A DNA stretch of 64,000 bases, taken from positions 310,001 to 374,000 of the forward strand of contig NC_079271.1 of the NCBI RefSeq assembly GCF_947241705.1, given 5' to 3'. The position numbers and the translations under genes were made by a program. This document shows positions 10,549-20,214 of this stretch, piece by piece. The stretch's first letter is position 1, and each line of letters begins with the position of its first letter. Below the pieces are notes generated by a model. The model saw only the letters and a list, made by a program, of their open reading frames with translations, had not been told where the DNA came from and did no database searches. This DNA is from Saccharomyces mikatae IFO 1815. Its lineage: Eukaryota > Ascomycota > Saccharomycetes > Saccharomycetales > Saccharomycetaceae.

Positions 10549-11790
10549 ATGAGATCATTCTCTCGTGTACTGTCAGTTTGCCATCATAGATTGTATCGCA
10601 ATACCATTCTTCGAACTGTTAGACTTTTCGGCTCATCATTCTCCTCTTATGATTTCTCTCGACAAATACCGAAAGTGGGCCCCGACAATACGGCAGCGAT
10701 GCTGCTACAAAAAAACCTGATCCAAAGAAATAACATGCTTTACGGATATGGATCAGGAACAATACGATGTACTTTGCTGGACTCCACTGGCCGAGCTAAA
10801 TCTCCATTAGTAGAGATAAAACGCGAGGATCTGGTTTCGAAACATGGTTTACTGCCTAGAGATCTTCGTAAAATTGAAAAATCGAGAAAAAATGACTTGG
10901 TTCCTAGTTTGCTTGTACGAGAAAACTCCATACTCATCAGTTTGCTTACTGTGAAAGCCTTAATCAAGCCTGATATGGTTATTATCTTTGATTCCACTGG
11001 TAGCGGAATAACTTTGAACTCTGAAGCTCACAAGGATTTTATAAACGACATGAAACTGAGACTTAGGAATCAGGAAACAAATGAGCTAAATAGTGATCCG
11101 CTTCCCTATGAATTCAGGGCGTTGGAAACCATTTTCATTTCCGCTTTATCCAACCTTACCAGCGAAATGAAGGTGCTACTTACTATATGTAAAGGGGTAC
11201 TGCAAGATCTGGAGTTCAGCATAACGAGAGATAAATTGAGGTTTCTATTAGGTCAGAATAAAAAATTGAGTAGCTTCAATAAAAAAGCTGTTTTAGTTAG
11301 AGATATGCTAGATGATTTATTAGAGCAAGACGATGTACTTTGTGACATGTACTTAACAGACAAGAAAGGAGGCAAAATTAGAATCCAGGATGATCATACT
11401 GAAATTGAAATGCTACTGGAAACATATCATAATTATGTCGACGAAATAGTTCAAAAGAGTGAAAGCGCCATATCTGATGTTAAAACCACAGAAGAAATCA
11501 TAAATATCATCCTAGATTCTAACAGAAATGAATTAATGTTGTTGGGAATACGATATGCTATAGGAATGCTTTCGCTGGGAGGTGCTCTATTATTGGGTTC
11601 CATTTATGGTATGAATCTTGAAAGCTTTATAGAGGAAAGTAATTACGGCTATCTAACAGTCTCAATTTTGGGACTAATGTGCACTGCTTGGCTTTACGCT
11701 AAAGGGATTAGACACCTGCATAAATTACAACGTATGACATTGTTAAGCAAGATAAAAACTGAATCCATACATGAATCACTAAAAAAATAG
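10549..11790 (+). CDS. MFM1: MFM1 (LPE10), mitochondrial inner-membrane Mg2+ channel protein
   Basis: 413 aa, a CorA/Mrs2-type protein. The N-terminus is Arg/Ser-rich with few acids, consistent with a mitochondrial presequence. The soluble helical domain spans about 60-325. Two C-terminal membrane helices follow: the first (about 333-352) ends in the family's diagnostic GMN motif at residues 354-356 (SIYGMNLES), and the second covers about 365-383. S. cerevisiae Mfm1/Lpe10 works with Mrs2 in Mg2+ influx into mitochondria and is also needed for splicing of group II introns. The GMN motif is intact. Confidence 0.95.
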   Translation: MRSFSRVLSVCHHRLYRNTILRTVRLFGSSFSSYDFSRQIPKVGPDNTAAMLLQKNLIQRNNMLYGYGSGTIRCTLLDSTGRAKSPLVEIKREDLVSKHGLLPRDLRKIEKSRKNDLVPSLLVRENSILISLLTVKALIKPDMVIIFDSTGSGITLNSEAHKDFINDMKLRLRNQETNELNSDPLPYEFRALETIFISALSNLTSEMKVLLTICKGVLQDLEFSITRDKLRFLLGQNKKLSSFNKKAVLVRDMLDDLLEQDDVLCDMYLTDKKGGKIRIQDDHTEIEMLLETYHNYVDEIVQKSESAISDVKTTEEIINIILDSNRNELMLLGIRYAIGMLSLGGALLLGSIYGMNLESFIEESNYGYLTVSILGLMCTAWLYAKGIRHLHKLQRMTLLSKIKTESIHESLKK

Positions 11791-11920
11791 TTACTTTGGA
11801 AAGCTAATCTTAGTATGCAGTATATGTAAGAGTAACCTTCATTTCTCTAAATATACAAAAAAAAGCTGCAGAGGACAGACAGGTTTTAAAATTCACGATT
11901 AAAAATAAATAAAAAAGAAA

Positions 11921-11991
11921 GCTCGCACTCAGGATCGAACTAAGGACCAACAGATTTGCAATCTGCTGCGCTACCACTGCGCCATACGAGC
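11921..11991 (-). tRNA. tC(GCA): tRNA-Cys (anticodon GCA)
   Basis: On the minus strand the 71 nt gene begins GCTCGTATGG at 11991 and ends TGCGAGC at 11921. The 7-bp acceptor stem pairs GCTCGTA with TGCGAGC, allowing one T-G wobble. The D arm includes the A-box (TGGCGCAGTGGTAGCGC), the anticodon loop shows GCA flanked by CAGATT and AATCTG, and the T arm holds the B-box AGTTCGATCC. There is no intron. A T-rich terminator (TTTCTTTTTT) follows directly on the minus strand. LTR sequences lie upstream, as is usual for Pol III genes in yeast. Confidence 0.96.
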
Positions 11992-12051
11992 TTTTCTTAT
12001 ATATTGTTGTCTCGGCTGAAATGATATAGGACATATTAGCAGTGACCACTA

Positions 12052-12285
12052 TGTTGTAAATGGAACATTAGATATTACTTAAAAGGGTAATCTCTAATAA
12101 CACCTGAAACGAACTTAGACACTCTACTCAAAGCAGTAATAATAACCAACATATATAAATAGTAGTATTCTAGGAAACTACAACACAGAAGGAATACATA
12201 GAGATAGAACAACAAATAAATTTAGATCAGAAGTTCCCCTAATACTTGGATAGCAAGTTCGCTATGTGACAATTGTGTCGTATCT
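12052..12285. mobile_element. Possible older LTR fragment (tau- or sigma-like), cut by the delta
   Basis: The stretch begins TGTTGTAAAT, the TG..-type terminus shared by yeast LTRs, about 60 bp upstream of the tRNA-Cys 5' end. It runs without coding potential up to the delta LTR edge. It is 5' truncated or interrupted relative to a whole LTR of roughly 340-370 bp. I cannot firmly assign it; a Ty4 tau is my best guess because of position and start sequence. It looks old. Confidence 0.35.
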
Positions 12286-12592
12286 TGAGACAAGTGTGGA
12301 TTCTGATGTAATTGTTGGGATTCCTTTTTTTAATAAGTCCATAGCATTAGGTATGTAGATATACTAAAAGTTCTCCTCGGGGATTTAGGAATCCAAAAAA
12401 GAGAATCTGCAATTCAATACAATCCTATAAACATTATTATCATCGTTTTATATATTGATATTCACTGATCCTATTACATTATCAATCCTTGCGTTTCAGC
12501 TTCTCATAACCTATGTCTTCTAACACCGTATATATAATAAACTAGTAGTATGTCTACTAGTTGATAGAAGATAGTTGATTTTCATTCAACAA
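12286..12592 (-). mobile_element. Solo delta LTR of Ty1/Ty2 type
   Basis: Reading the minus strand, the element starts TGTTGAATG at 12592 and ends near TCTCA at 12286. It retains many delta landmarks: CAACTATC, the TACGGTGTTAGAAGACA-like block, AAACGCAAGGATTGATAATG, TAATAGGATCAGTGA, the AGATTCTC stretch and GAATCCCAACAATTACATCA. At about 307 bp it is somewhat shorter than a full 330-340 bp delta and is diverged, so it is an old solo LTR left after recombination. No internal Ty sequence is next to it and no clear 5-bp target duplication is visible. It lies about 300 bp upstream of tRNA-Cys, within the normal Ty1 target window. Confidence 0.85.
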
Positions 12593-12860
12593 TAACATTT
12601 AATGAACTTGAAGAAGATGGCTAATAAAATGCCAAGAGGACAAATCACCCTCTATCATTTAGTCGATTTGACTATGTTACAAAACCCGCTACCCGGCAGA
12701 CTAAATCAATTTCCAAGAAGTCGACTATAAAGAACTGATGACAAACGGGCCCTAGTCCGTAAATGAGGAAGAGATAAATCCATCTTCAGATATTTATCAA
12801 GGACCACAAGAATATTCGTTTACACTTTTATTTTACAAAAAATCAAGAAAAGTTTAGACA
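12593..12860 (+). promoter_or_regulatory. GRX5 upstream region
   Basis: AT-rich sequence between the delta LTR and the GRX5 ATG. It contains a GC-rich patch (GGGCCCTAGTCCG) near 12750 and an A-rich leader before the start. No gene is seen. Confidence 0.4.
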
Positions 12861-13310
12861 ATGTTCCTTCCAAAGTTCAACCCCATAAGGTCGTTTTCGC
12901 CAATACTTCGGGCCACGACTCTTCTTCGCTACCAAACTCGAATGTTTCTGAGCACAGAGATTAGAAAAGCTATTGAAGACGCTATCGAATCGGCTCCAGT
13001 GGTCCTATTTATGAAAGGTACCCCTGAGTTTCCTAAATGTGGGTTTTCAAGGGCAACGATTGGATTATTAGGAAACCAAGGTGTTGACCCCGCCAAATTT
13101 GCTGCTTATAATGTCCTAGAGGATCCAGAGCTACGTGAAGGTATAAAAGAATTTTCAGAATGGCCTACTATTCCACAGTTGTATGTAAATAAAGAATTCA
13201 TAGGTGGCTGTGATGTTATTACAAGTATGGCACGCTCTGGTGAATTGGCTGATTTGTTAGAAGAGGCCCAAGCGCTGGTACCTGAAGAAGAAGAATCCAA
13301 AGGTAATTGA
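12861..13310 (+). CDS. GRX5: GRX5, mitochondrial monothiol glutaredoxin
   Basis: 149 aa with a basic mitochondrial presequence (about residues 1-29, several Arg and no acids). The glutaredoxin fold has the diagnostic monothiol CGFS site with Cys60 ([12 protein letters not shown]). Downstream elements of the glutathione and Fe-S binding site are [10 protein letters not shown] and GGCDVI. It acts in the mitochondrial matrix in Fe-S cluster transfer from the Isu1 scaffold. The C-terminus is an acidic tail (PEEEESKGN). The solo LTR upstream ends 268 bp before the ATG, so the promoter may include LTR sequence. Confidence 0.97.
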   Translation: MFLPKFNPIRSFSPILRATTLLRYQTRMFLSTEIRKAIEDAIESAPVVLFMKGTPEFPKCGFSRATIGLLGNQGVDPAKFAAYNVLEDPELREGIKEFSEWPTIPQLYVNKEFIGGCDVITSMARSGELADLLEEAQALVPEEEESKGN

Positions 13311-14139
13311 TTTTAATAGTCCTATAATCAAGGTAGAAAGTAGCTAACTGGATTCTTCGACACAGGGAGGCATAATATACCTTCATGGGCTATATTTATA
13401 TATGCATATACATTTGTTATTTTTCAAGATAAATACTGTGTTCTCATGCCTTTAGACTTGTAAATAAAGGATTTCCTACTTACAAACTCCTGTCTTTGCT
13501 TCGCCAAATGAATTGACTTCATAAAGCAAAGAAGTGAGAACTGATTGAATTTATTATTCCCCAGAATTAACTGAATCAGAATGGTAGGTTTCATACAACA
13601 GAAGTCATATCCTGCATCTTGATTCAATGTAGCAATGACGCTATAAAGGATAATTGGGTTGTTTTTGATATCGTCTTCATATCTTGATCTTTGTCCGTTT
13701 TGATGTTGATTCGCTTTTGTTTCTTTCTTTTCTATTGCGCCAAAAATGTCGGAAAACTACGGACGGATTTAATATTCATTTATTCAACGAGCATTACTCA
13801 TATTCATATACGTAAGGAATAAAGTTTTCCTTTTAGAACGGCACAAATTATAATAAGCATACAATAGAACCATTGAAACTCCGCTTTTGCCGGTATAATT
13901 CTAAATGAAAAAAATTTCTTTCAAATGGTATTAATGATTAATATATTAAAAAATTATACTGACTCTATACATAAAACATTAGTGTAAAACTTCTCTAATA
14001 AAAGTAGTAAATGAAAAATATTAATAAATGTGAAGATAAATAAAAATGATGTTAAAGGACGCCAAAAACTGTGAATCAAAATAAAGGGAATAAAAATAGG
14101 GTGTCGAACCACGAAATGAAAGCATTATTAATTGCTTGT
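13311..14139. other. Convergent GRX5/PDR12 3' region
   Basis: About 830 bp between the 3' ends of GRX5 and PDR12. It is very AT-rich, especially at 13780-14060, with several poly-A and poly-T tracts suitable for 3'-end formation from both sides. Short frames are present but none has protein-like composition. No RNA gene was recognised. Confidence 0.5.
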
Positions 14140-17100
14140 TTATTTCTTTGTGATTTTACTTTCGTCACCTGGAACTGCTTGGAAGATATTGGTATCTTTC
14201 TCATGCCTTTCCTTTCTTGGTCCATTGAACCACTTCTTAAAGTTAAGAACGGACTTCAGAGACCAAACCTTGACTCTTACAATGTAGTAACAAATTAGCA
14301 TGGCGGCAATATTGAAGCAAATGTAAGCCCACATAAAACCGAAGTTTCTCCATCTATGGTCCCATTTGACATTATACTTTTTCACAACTTGGTCCTGAAC
14401 TGTGTATGGACAATATTCACAGTTTTGGGTTGCAGTTGGGTTTACCAAATATCCAGTATTGTTATCCATATAAGTAGATAAAAACTCACCACATGTTTGT
14501 CCGCTTGGTGGGTCCATGATGTTGTATTCATGAGGGTTACAAACAACCTTCTTGTTATGAACTAATGGCGTCACCAATGCTTGAACCACGTAGGTGAATG
14601 GTGATACATTATACATCAGTCTTCTCCAGAAGGCAGGCATTTTCTCTCTTGGTTGTAAGATACCACAGAACAGTAACATAGCTGCGAATAAGTTGGAATT
14701 AATCATAGAAGCAGATGGGACATCGGGAGACATGTACAAAATCCACAAACCATATGTGACAAAATATAACGGGAAAATCAAAACATAGAAAAAGAAGAAG
14801 AAACCTGCATGAGATGCACGTCCACTGAATTGAGCTGGCCAATAGTAACAAATGAAACACATAAATTGACAGATGGTAGACCAAAAATTTTCGACAGCGG
14901 CGTGACATAATAACAAGACACTCCAATGGAAAGTGTTAGAAGCAGCTTCCCTGACCTCGTACAATTCTCTACTATCATAAGCAAAGACGTGAAGTTGGTT
15001 GATCATGGCCAGGGCAATCAATAGCAGCATGAAAATAGACGAAAAGGCTTCAATGGCGCCACCAACAGAGTGATTTACACCGACATATGATAAACCAACA
15101 AATAAAGCACAGGCAACACATTCAAAGAACTTAGCTCTGATGTAAACTGGTGATCTCCAAAATTGAAGTGCTGTTCTACGTAAAACACACTTTATCTGGG
15201 TCATGTAACTGGCAGCAAATCTTGTGGCCAATTCAGGATCGTCATTAACAGCTCTGCCAGGTAAAATACGATGTAATTCCTCAACTTCAGCTCTCGCAGC
15301 GGCACATTCTGGAGAAGCAAGCCATAAGTCATGCCAATCAGAATTCACGCTAGCAGTGGCACCAGCTCCGATACAATTCAAGATGTACTCAGCAGGATTT
15401 TCAGAGATACCACATTTAATACCAGATTGACGTTCAAAATATTTCAACAGAGTTTCAGAGTTTGGACCAATATCGCCAAAATAAACCATTTTACCACCCT
15501 TCTTCAACAATAACAATCTATCAAATTGTTCAAACAAGGTAGCTGAAGGTTGATGAATAGTACACAAAATTGATTGGCCAGAATCTGCCAGCGCTCTCAT
15601 AAATTGAACAATGGACCAAGCAGATTGAGAATCCAGACCAGAAGTAGGTTCATCCAAGAACAATAATAATGATGGTTTAGCAACCAATTCAACACCGATA
15701 GATAACTTTTTTCTCTGTTCAACGTTTAAACCTCTACCAGTTTTACCTACTAAAGCTTCAGCATAGTTTTGCATACCTAGCAATGTGATAATTTTTTCAA
15801 CATATTCATATTTTTCCTCCAAAGGAACAGAACTTTGCTGTCTTAACTCAGCCGCAAATCTCAAAGATTCCCTAACGGATAATTCAGCCATATGATTATC
15901 GGCCTGTGCGACGTAGCCACAAGATCTGTTGAAAGAAGCAGGTAAAGGCTTGGCATTGACCAACATATCACCAGTAATAACACCCATGTTGATTCTTTGG
16001 GCCAGAACATTTAGCAAAGTAGTTTTACCGGCACCAGATTCACCCATCAAGGCAGTCATCTTACCAGGCTTGACGTAACCAAACACATCTGATAATAGTT
16101 TTCTTGTAGCACCGTCGTATGGAATGGTGTAGTCCAAATGATTCCAGGTGAAAACATCCTTTTCTGCAATGACCTTTTCTAAATCGACATCTGGACCGTT
16201 CAAAGCCTCCATCATTTCTTCTCTAGAGGCTGTTCTTGCATCTGCATTTTCAGTACCCAACTCTGGCATATGACCTCTCTTATATAGCAACAAATCGCCG
16301 CCTCCTTCAAGTGGTTTCAAAAATTCTGATAGAATAACATTGAACACAATATAACCAAAGGTCCACACAATGTTCACACCCCAATTTCTCCAGGCGTGCT
16401 TATATGCAAAATGATATTGGTGTAAAATATAGGAGTCACCACTAACATACAAGTTACCCTTAACTGCACCTGCAGCATCGCACACTTGATTAGCAATAGA
16501 AATACCTTCATAACCAGGACCAGATGGGACCAAAGCACTACACAGCATCTCTCTATGATGAAATTCGGTTGACATCAAACTTTCAAAAGCATAAGTTAAA
16601 GGATTAATGAAGTGAAGCCATCTGATCCAGTGGTGCATTTCTCCAATAGGTAAGACAAAACCAGCATAAACACAAAGCATCAAGACCCATAGACCACCGA
16701 CAGCATGAGCATCCACACCGGATTTACTCATAGTAGCAACAAACTTAAAGATGAAAGAAGTACATTGTTGCACAGTCAGTAAATATAAAATGTATTGAAA
16801 GAAAGCACCAGCCTCATACTTCATGAATGGAATCCAGTAAGTAATTAAACATAGCACAATAATAGCAACAAACTTGGTGGGAAACTCAGTGATAATCTCT
16901 TGCAAGGATTCGGCCGACAAATGATACATGGAATATGATTTGTGTTTAACTATGATTGGTCTACTAGAGAAAGAATTACCAATTTCTGCCAAAGAAGTAA
17001 CGGAAGCGAACAATAGGACGTAGAATAACATACCACCACGGGAATAGGCACCTGCCGTGGTAGATTGGCTCTTGTCGTCAATTTTGTGGAACATGGAACC

Positions 17101-18675
17101 GATAATTAAGGCCTTGATCAAAAAAGAACTTAAATAAACCTTAGTATACGTGGAATCACCTTTAACTCTTTGAAACCCACGAATCATACAATAATAAACT
17201 TGCGTCCAATAATTAACGACATACTGAGAATTTTCTCTTTGGCCTTGTTGCAGTCTTTGTTTTTTAGCCACGTCCAACCTATCTCTTGTTTCATCGACAG
17301 GATGTCTAGCTTGATAATCATCATAACATTTTAAAACTTCCTGGTAATCTTCAGAGTTCAGCCAATATTCCTCAAACTCTGCACTAGTTTTCGGAACTTT
17401 GTCCTCATACCCAGGTTCGATATCCAATGTTCTATTTTCAAAGTCAACTGTGACGGATGTCAAAAATTCTGCAGAGGTCATTCTATTGGGCTTAACCCAA
17501 CCCATTCTTTGGAAATATCCAACAGCCTTATTGGCAGGGCCGAAGTATATTTGTCTACCGTTATATAGAACAGTGGTTTTATCAAATAACTCGTAGATGT
17601 TTTCACCGGCTTGGTAAATGGCAACAATAGCAGAGTTGTTTACCATATTTGTAGCCGTTCTAATGGCTTGAGCAAATTCTAAAGCAGTAGAGGCATCCAA
17701 ACCTCTTGTGGCGTTATCCCAAGAGTAGATAGAGGCATTCATTGCCTGAGCTTCAACCAAGGAAACACGTTTACGCTCACCACCAGAAACACCTCTCACA
17801 AAATCGTTACCGACTTTAGTGGCATATGTGTGTCTTAAACCAAAAACGGTGCACCACATATCTCTAACATTATCAACGTATTGCTTTCTTGTCATCTTGT
17901 CGATTCTAACACGGGGAGTCTTACATTTTAAGGCAAAGTCAATTGTCTCCTTAACAGTGATTTTTGGAAAATGGAAATCTAATTCGGGACAATAAATAAC
18001 GTAACCTTTATATTTCGACATCATTTCGCTTTGATCCAAACCGTCATATGAGAATTCACCTTGTACGTCAACTAGTTCTGAAGTTTCACCGGATAGACAT
18101 TTTAGCAAAGTGGAGCAACCTGCACCTGGTCTACCGACAACGAATAACATTTCACCAGATTCAACGACACCGGTACAGTTTTGAATGATATTCCTCAATG
18201 GTACATCAGATTTCTTGGTGAATTTACTTATGAGATGAGATGGTATACTAGCAAGGCCTCTAAGCATCTCCTCAACACTAGGTCCATATGCAGCAGAGGC
18301 GTCAACACCCACAGCTGTTAAGTTTTTAAAGGCAATACCAGAGTCACCAGGTTCAATTCCTTGTTCCAATTGACGTGATCTCAAATAATGTAATAGTGAA
18401 CGCAGATCAAAATCTAGATCATTGATTTCAAACGAGTCCATTTCCTTCTTTGTTTTACGTGAAATGACTCTTGCCATAGATTCTAATCTTTCAATACCCT
18501 CTTCATTAGAAAGAATATTGGAAAGGTGACGAGATAGTTGTGAAGTAGCTGCCAAATCCTCATTATCAGCTTGACCTTCCGAGGCAGCGTATGACTGCAC
18601 CGAATTGGCATAATCATCGTCATGATTTGATCTCGACGAAATATCTTTCTCGATATGTTCGTCAGTGGAAGACAT
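14140..18675 (-). CDS. PDR12: PDR12, weak-acid-inducible ABC transporter
   Basis: 1511 aa, the same length as S. cerevisiae Pdr12. It is a full-size PDR/ABCG pump with (NBD-TMD)x2 order. NBD1 has the fungal PDR-type degenerate Walker A GRPGAGCS at 181-188 (Cys in place of Lys) and signature VSGGERKR. NBD2 has a canonical Walker A GESGAGKTT at 878-886 and the divergent signature LNVEQRKKLS, as usual in this family. Twelve membrane helices fall in two groups of six (about 510-780 and 1175-1470). It exports carboxylate anions such as sorbate, benzoate and propionate at the plasma membrane under War1 control. Codon use indicates strong expression. Confidence 0.97.
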   Translation of the reverse strand: MSSTDEHIEKDISSRSNHDDDYANSVQSYAASEGQADNEDLAATSQLSRHLSNILSNEEGIERLESMARVISRKTKKEMDSFEINDLDFDLRSLLHYLRSRQLEQGIEPGDSGIAFKNLTAVGVDASAAYGPSVEEMLRGLASIPSHLISKFTKKSDVPLRNIIQNCTGVVESGEMLFVVGRPGAGCSTLLKCLSGETSELVDVQGEFSYDGLDQSEMMSKYKGYVIYCPELDFHFPKITVKETIDFALKCKTPRVRIDKMTRKQYVDNVRDMWCTVFGLRHTYATKVGNDFVRGVSGGERKRVSLVEAQAMNASIYSWDNATRGLDASTALEFAQAIRTATNMVNNSAIVAIYQAGENIYELFDKTTVLYNGRQIYFGPANKAVGYFQRMGWVKPNRMTSAEFLTSVTVDFENRTLDIEPGYEDKVPKTSAEFEEYWLNSEDYQEVLKCYDDYQARHPVDETRDRLDVAKKQRLQQGQRENSQYVVNYWTQVYYCMIRGFQRVKGDSTYTKVYLSSFLIKALIIGSMFHKIDDKSQSTTAGAYSRGGMLFYVLLFASVTSLAEIGNSFSSRPIIVKHKSYSMYHLSAESLQEIITEFPTKFVAIIVLCLITYWIPFMKYEAGAFFQYILYLLTVQQCTSFIFKFVATMSKSGVDAHAVGGLWVLMLCVYAGFVLPIGEMHHWIRWLHFINPLTYAFESLMSTEFHHREMLCSALVPSGPGYEGISIANQVCDAAGAVKGNLYVSGDSYILHQYHFAYKHAWRNWGVNIVWTFGYIVFNVILSEFLKPLEGGGDLLLYKRGHMPELGTENADARTASREEMMEALNGPDVDLEKVIAEKDVFTWNHLDYTIPYDGATRKLLSDVFGYVKPGKMTALMGESGAGKTTLLNVLAQRINMGVITGDMLVNAKPLPASFNRSCGYVAQADNHMAELSVRESLRFAAELRQQSSVPLEEKYEYVEKIITLLGMQNYAEALVGKTGRGLNVEQRKKLSIGVELVAKPSLLLFLDEPTSGLDSQSAWSIVQFMRALADSGQSILCTIHQPSATLFEQFDRLLLLKKGGKMVYFGDIGPNSETLLKYFERQSGIKCGISENPAEYILNCIGAGATASVNSDWHDLWLASPECAAARAEVEELHRILPGRAVNDDPELATRFAASYMTQIKCVLRRTALQFWRSPVYIRAKFFECVACALFVGLSYVGVNHSVGGAIEAFSSIFMLLLIALAMINQLHVFAYDSRELYEVREAASNTFHWSVLLLCHAAVENFWSTICQFMCFICYYWPAQFSGRASHAGFFFFFYVLIFPLYFVTYGLWILYMSPDVPSASMINSNLFAAMLLFCGILQPREKMPAFWRRLMYNVSPFTYVVQALVTPLVHNKKVVCNPHEYNIMDPPSGQTCGEFLSTYMDNNTGYLVNPTATQNCEYCPYTVQDQVVKKYNVKWDHRWRNFGFMWAYICFNIAAMLICYYIVRVKVWSLKSVLNFKKWFNGPRKERHEKDTNIFQAVPGDESKITKK

Positions 18676-20214
18676 TTTTTCTTTTTAATAAGAACAATAA
18701 CAATAAGTCTTTAAGCTTTTTTTAGAGTAGAAATTAGTGTTCGGGAAAACAGATTAGGAGGGAAGCAAAAAAATATATATTAATTTAGAGAACAAAATTG
18801 TCTAGAGTCCCCGTTTATCTTCAGGTTATCCTATTGTTATACTATTATCGTTCTTAGTTTGCTATTCTCTAACACATAATATATTGCAAGAGAGGAAGAT
18901 GCCTTGTAACATGGTTCTGAAGAAGGTTGCATTTGTTGATATATTTATATGATTTACATTTCATTTAAAACAAAATCGTCTAAAGGTAAGGAATAATCAT
19001 AAGAACCGTCGAGGAATTCGATACAATATTCAAGTAGTGGACGTGGCTAAAAAATAGTGAAAAAAAACCGGCTGTAGTGTATGCTTTGGATGAGCCATAG
19101 CCGAAAGATCGAAAAAGAACCAGATCTTAAAGGCCTTACGGAAAGAAATCGAGAAATTCCGGCCAATCGGCTCTTAACTGATGCAGGGTGTTCAAGTCTG
19201 ACTAGCCATAAAAAGAAGGATATGCCATTGCCAAGCTCTTCTGAGAAAACGCTTGGGGGTAACCCTACAATGTGAATGCGGTAAAAAAAGTAGGGGACCG
19301 GCTGGTAGGTGGATAAAGTTACGTACCGGGAGCGGCGAAAAAAGCGCGCACCTCCAAAATCATCCTATCGATAAGTGCCTGTATTTTAAGAACCGTCTAC
19401 TTTACTAGTAAACCTGGTCAACAGAATCGTCACTGCCTCCCCGGCTGGTAAACAGTACTCATGTTTGGTCTAAAGATGTCCATTGTCGGAATAAATGTAA
19501 GGTACGCCCTCGGCAGAAAGGTCTTGATGAGATAAACTGCAGTCAGACAACCAAACTCTGAACCGAACAAAATAAACCATTACATAAGCCCAAAGCAGAA
19601 ACCCGGAAAAGCAAATGGCATTCTTCTAGCGGCTATTAGAGAAGTGATTACATTTCTGAATTAGTCCGTGCAATGTGGAAAAGGAAACGTTCTCATTTTG
19701 TCGCAGCGTTTGTGAGGATAAGGCGCAAGAGAGCGTCATGATAATGACGAGAGGAGAGTATTAACGGTTGTTATTCTGATTTTTATTGTGGGAAAATGTT
19801 TCTATTTTTTTAGATTATATTTATATATAGAAGTTAAATATGAAATGCAAAATTAAAATATCGTAATCTAGAGAGTAATATCACAGTTAAAAGGGTAAGT
19901 CCGGTTTGAAAAATGACTAATGTTGATGCTGAGGTCGTAAATTGTAATGTGAAATAGGAACCATGTGAAAAGGAAGAAAAAGAGAAAAAAATGCTACACA
20001 CATACTCAGACTGAGCAAGATGTCGTAAGAAGCGAGAACATTCATGACCCCCCATATTCGAAAAATATAAGGCTTGTTAGTTAGTAGCCAGTTTTCCCCC
20101 GCTTAATGGCCATTCTCATGTTTTTTTTTTTTTCATGTGCCATTCTTTCATCAACATTTTACATCGGTTTGAATATGAAGTTTGGTACGAATATGTTGGT
20201 TTCGTAACAATGTC
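18676..20214 (-). promoter_or_regulatory. PDR12 promoter and SUR1 3' region
   Basis: 1.5 kb without a gene. About 600-665 bp upstream of the PDR12 ATG (19279-19335) there is a cluster of CGG/CCG triplets: GCGGTAAA, GACCGGCTGG, TACCGGGAGCGGCG. S. cerevisiae PDR12 has its War1-binding weak-acid response element at about this distance and War1 is a CGG-binding zinc-cluster factor, so this is a reasonable candidate. I did not match the exact element. The 200 bp before the ATG are AT-rich with poly-A tracts. A short minus-strand frame at 19834-20055 has no ortholog that I recognise. Confidence 0.4.

Noticed and set aside
13424-13627. Minus-strand frame between GRX5 and PDR12
   Set aside because: 67 codons in a convergent 3' region, no protein family recognised, AT-rich codon use.
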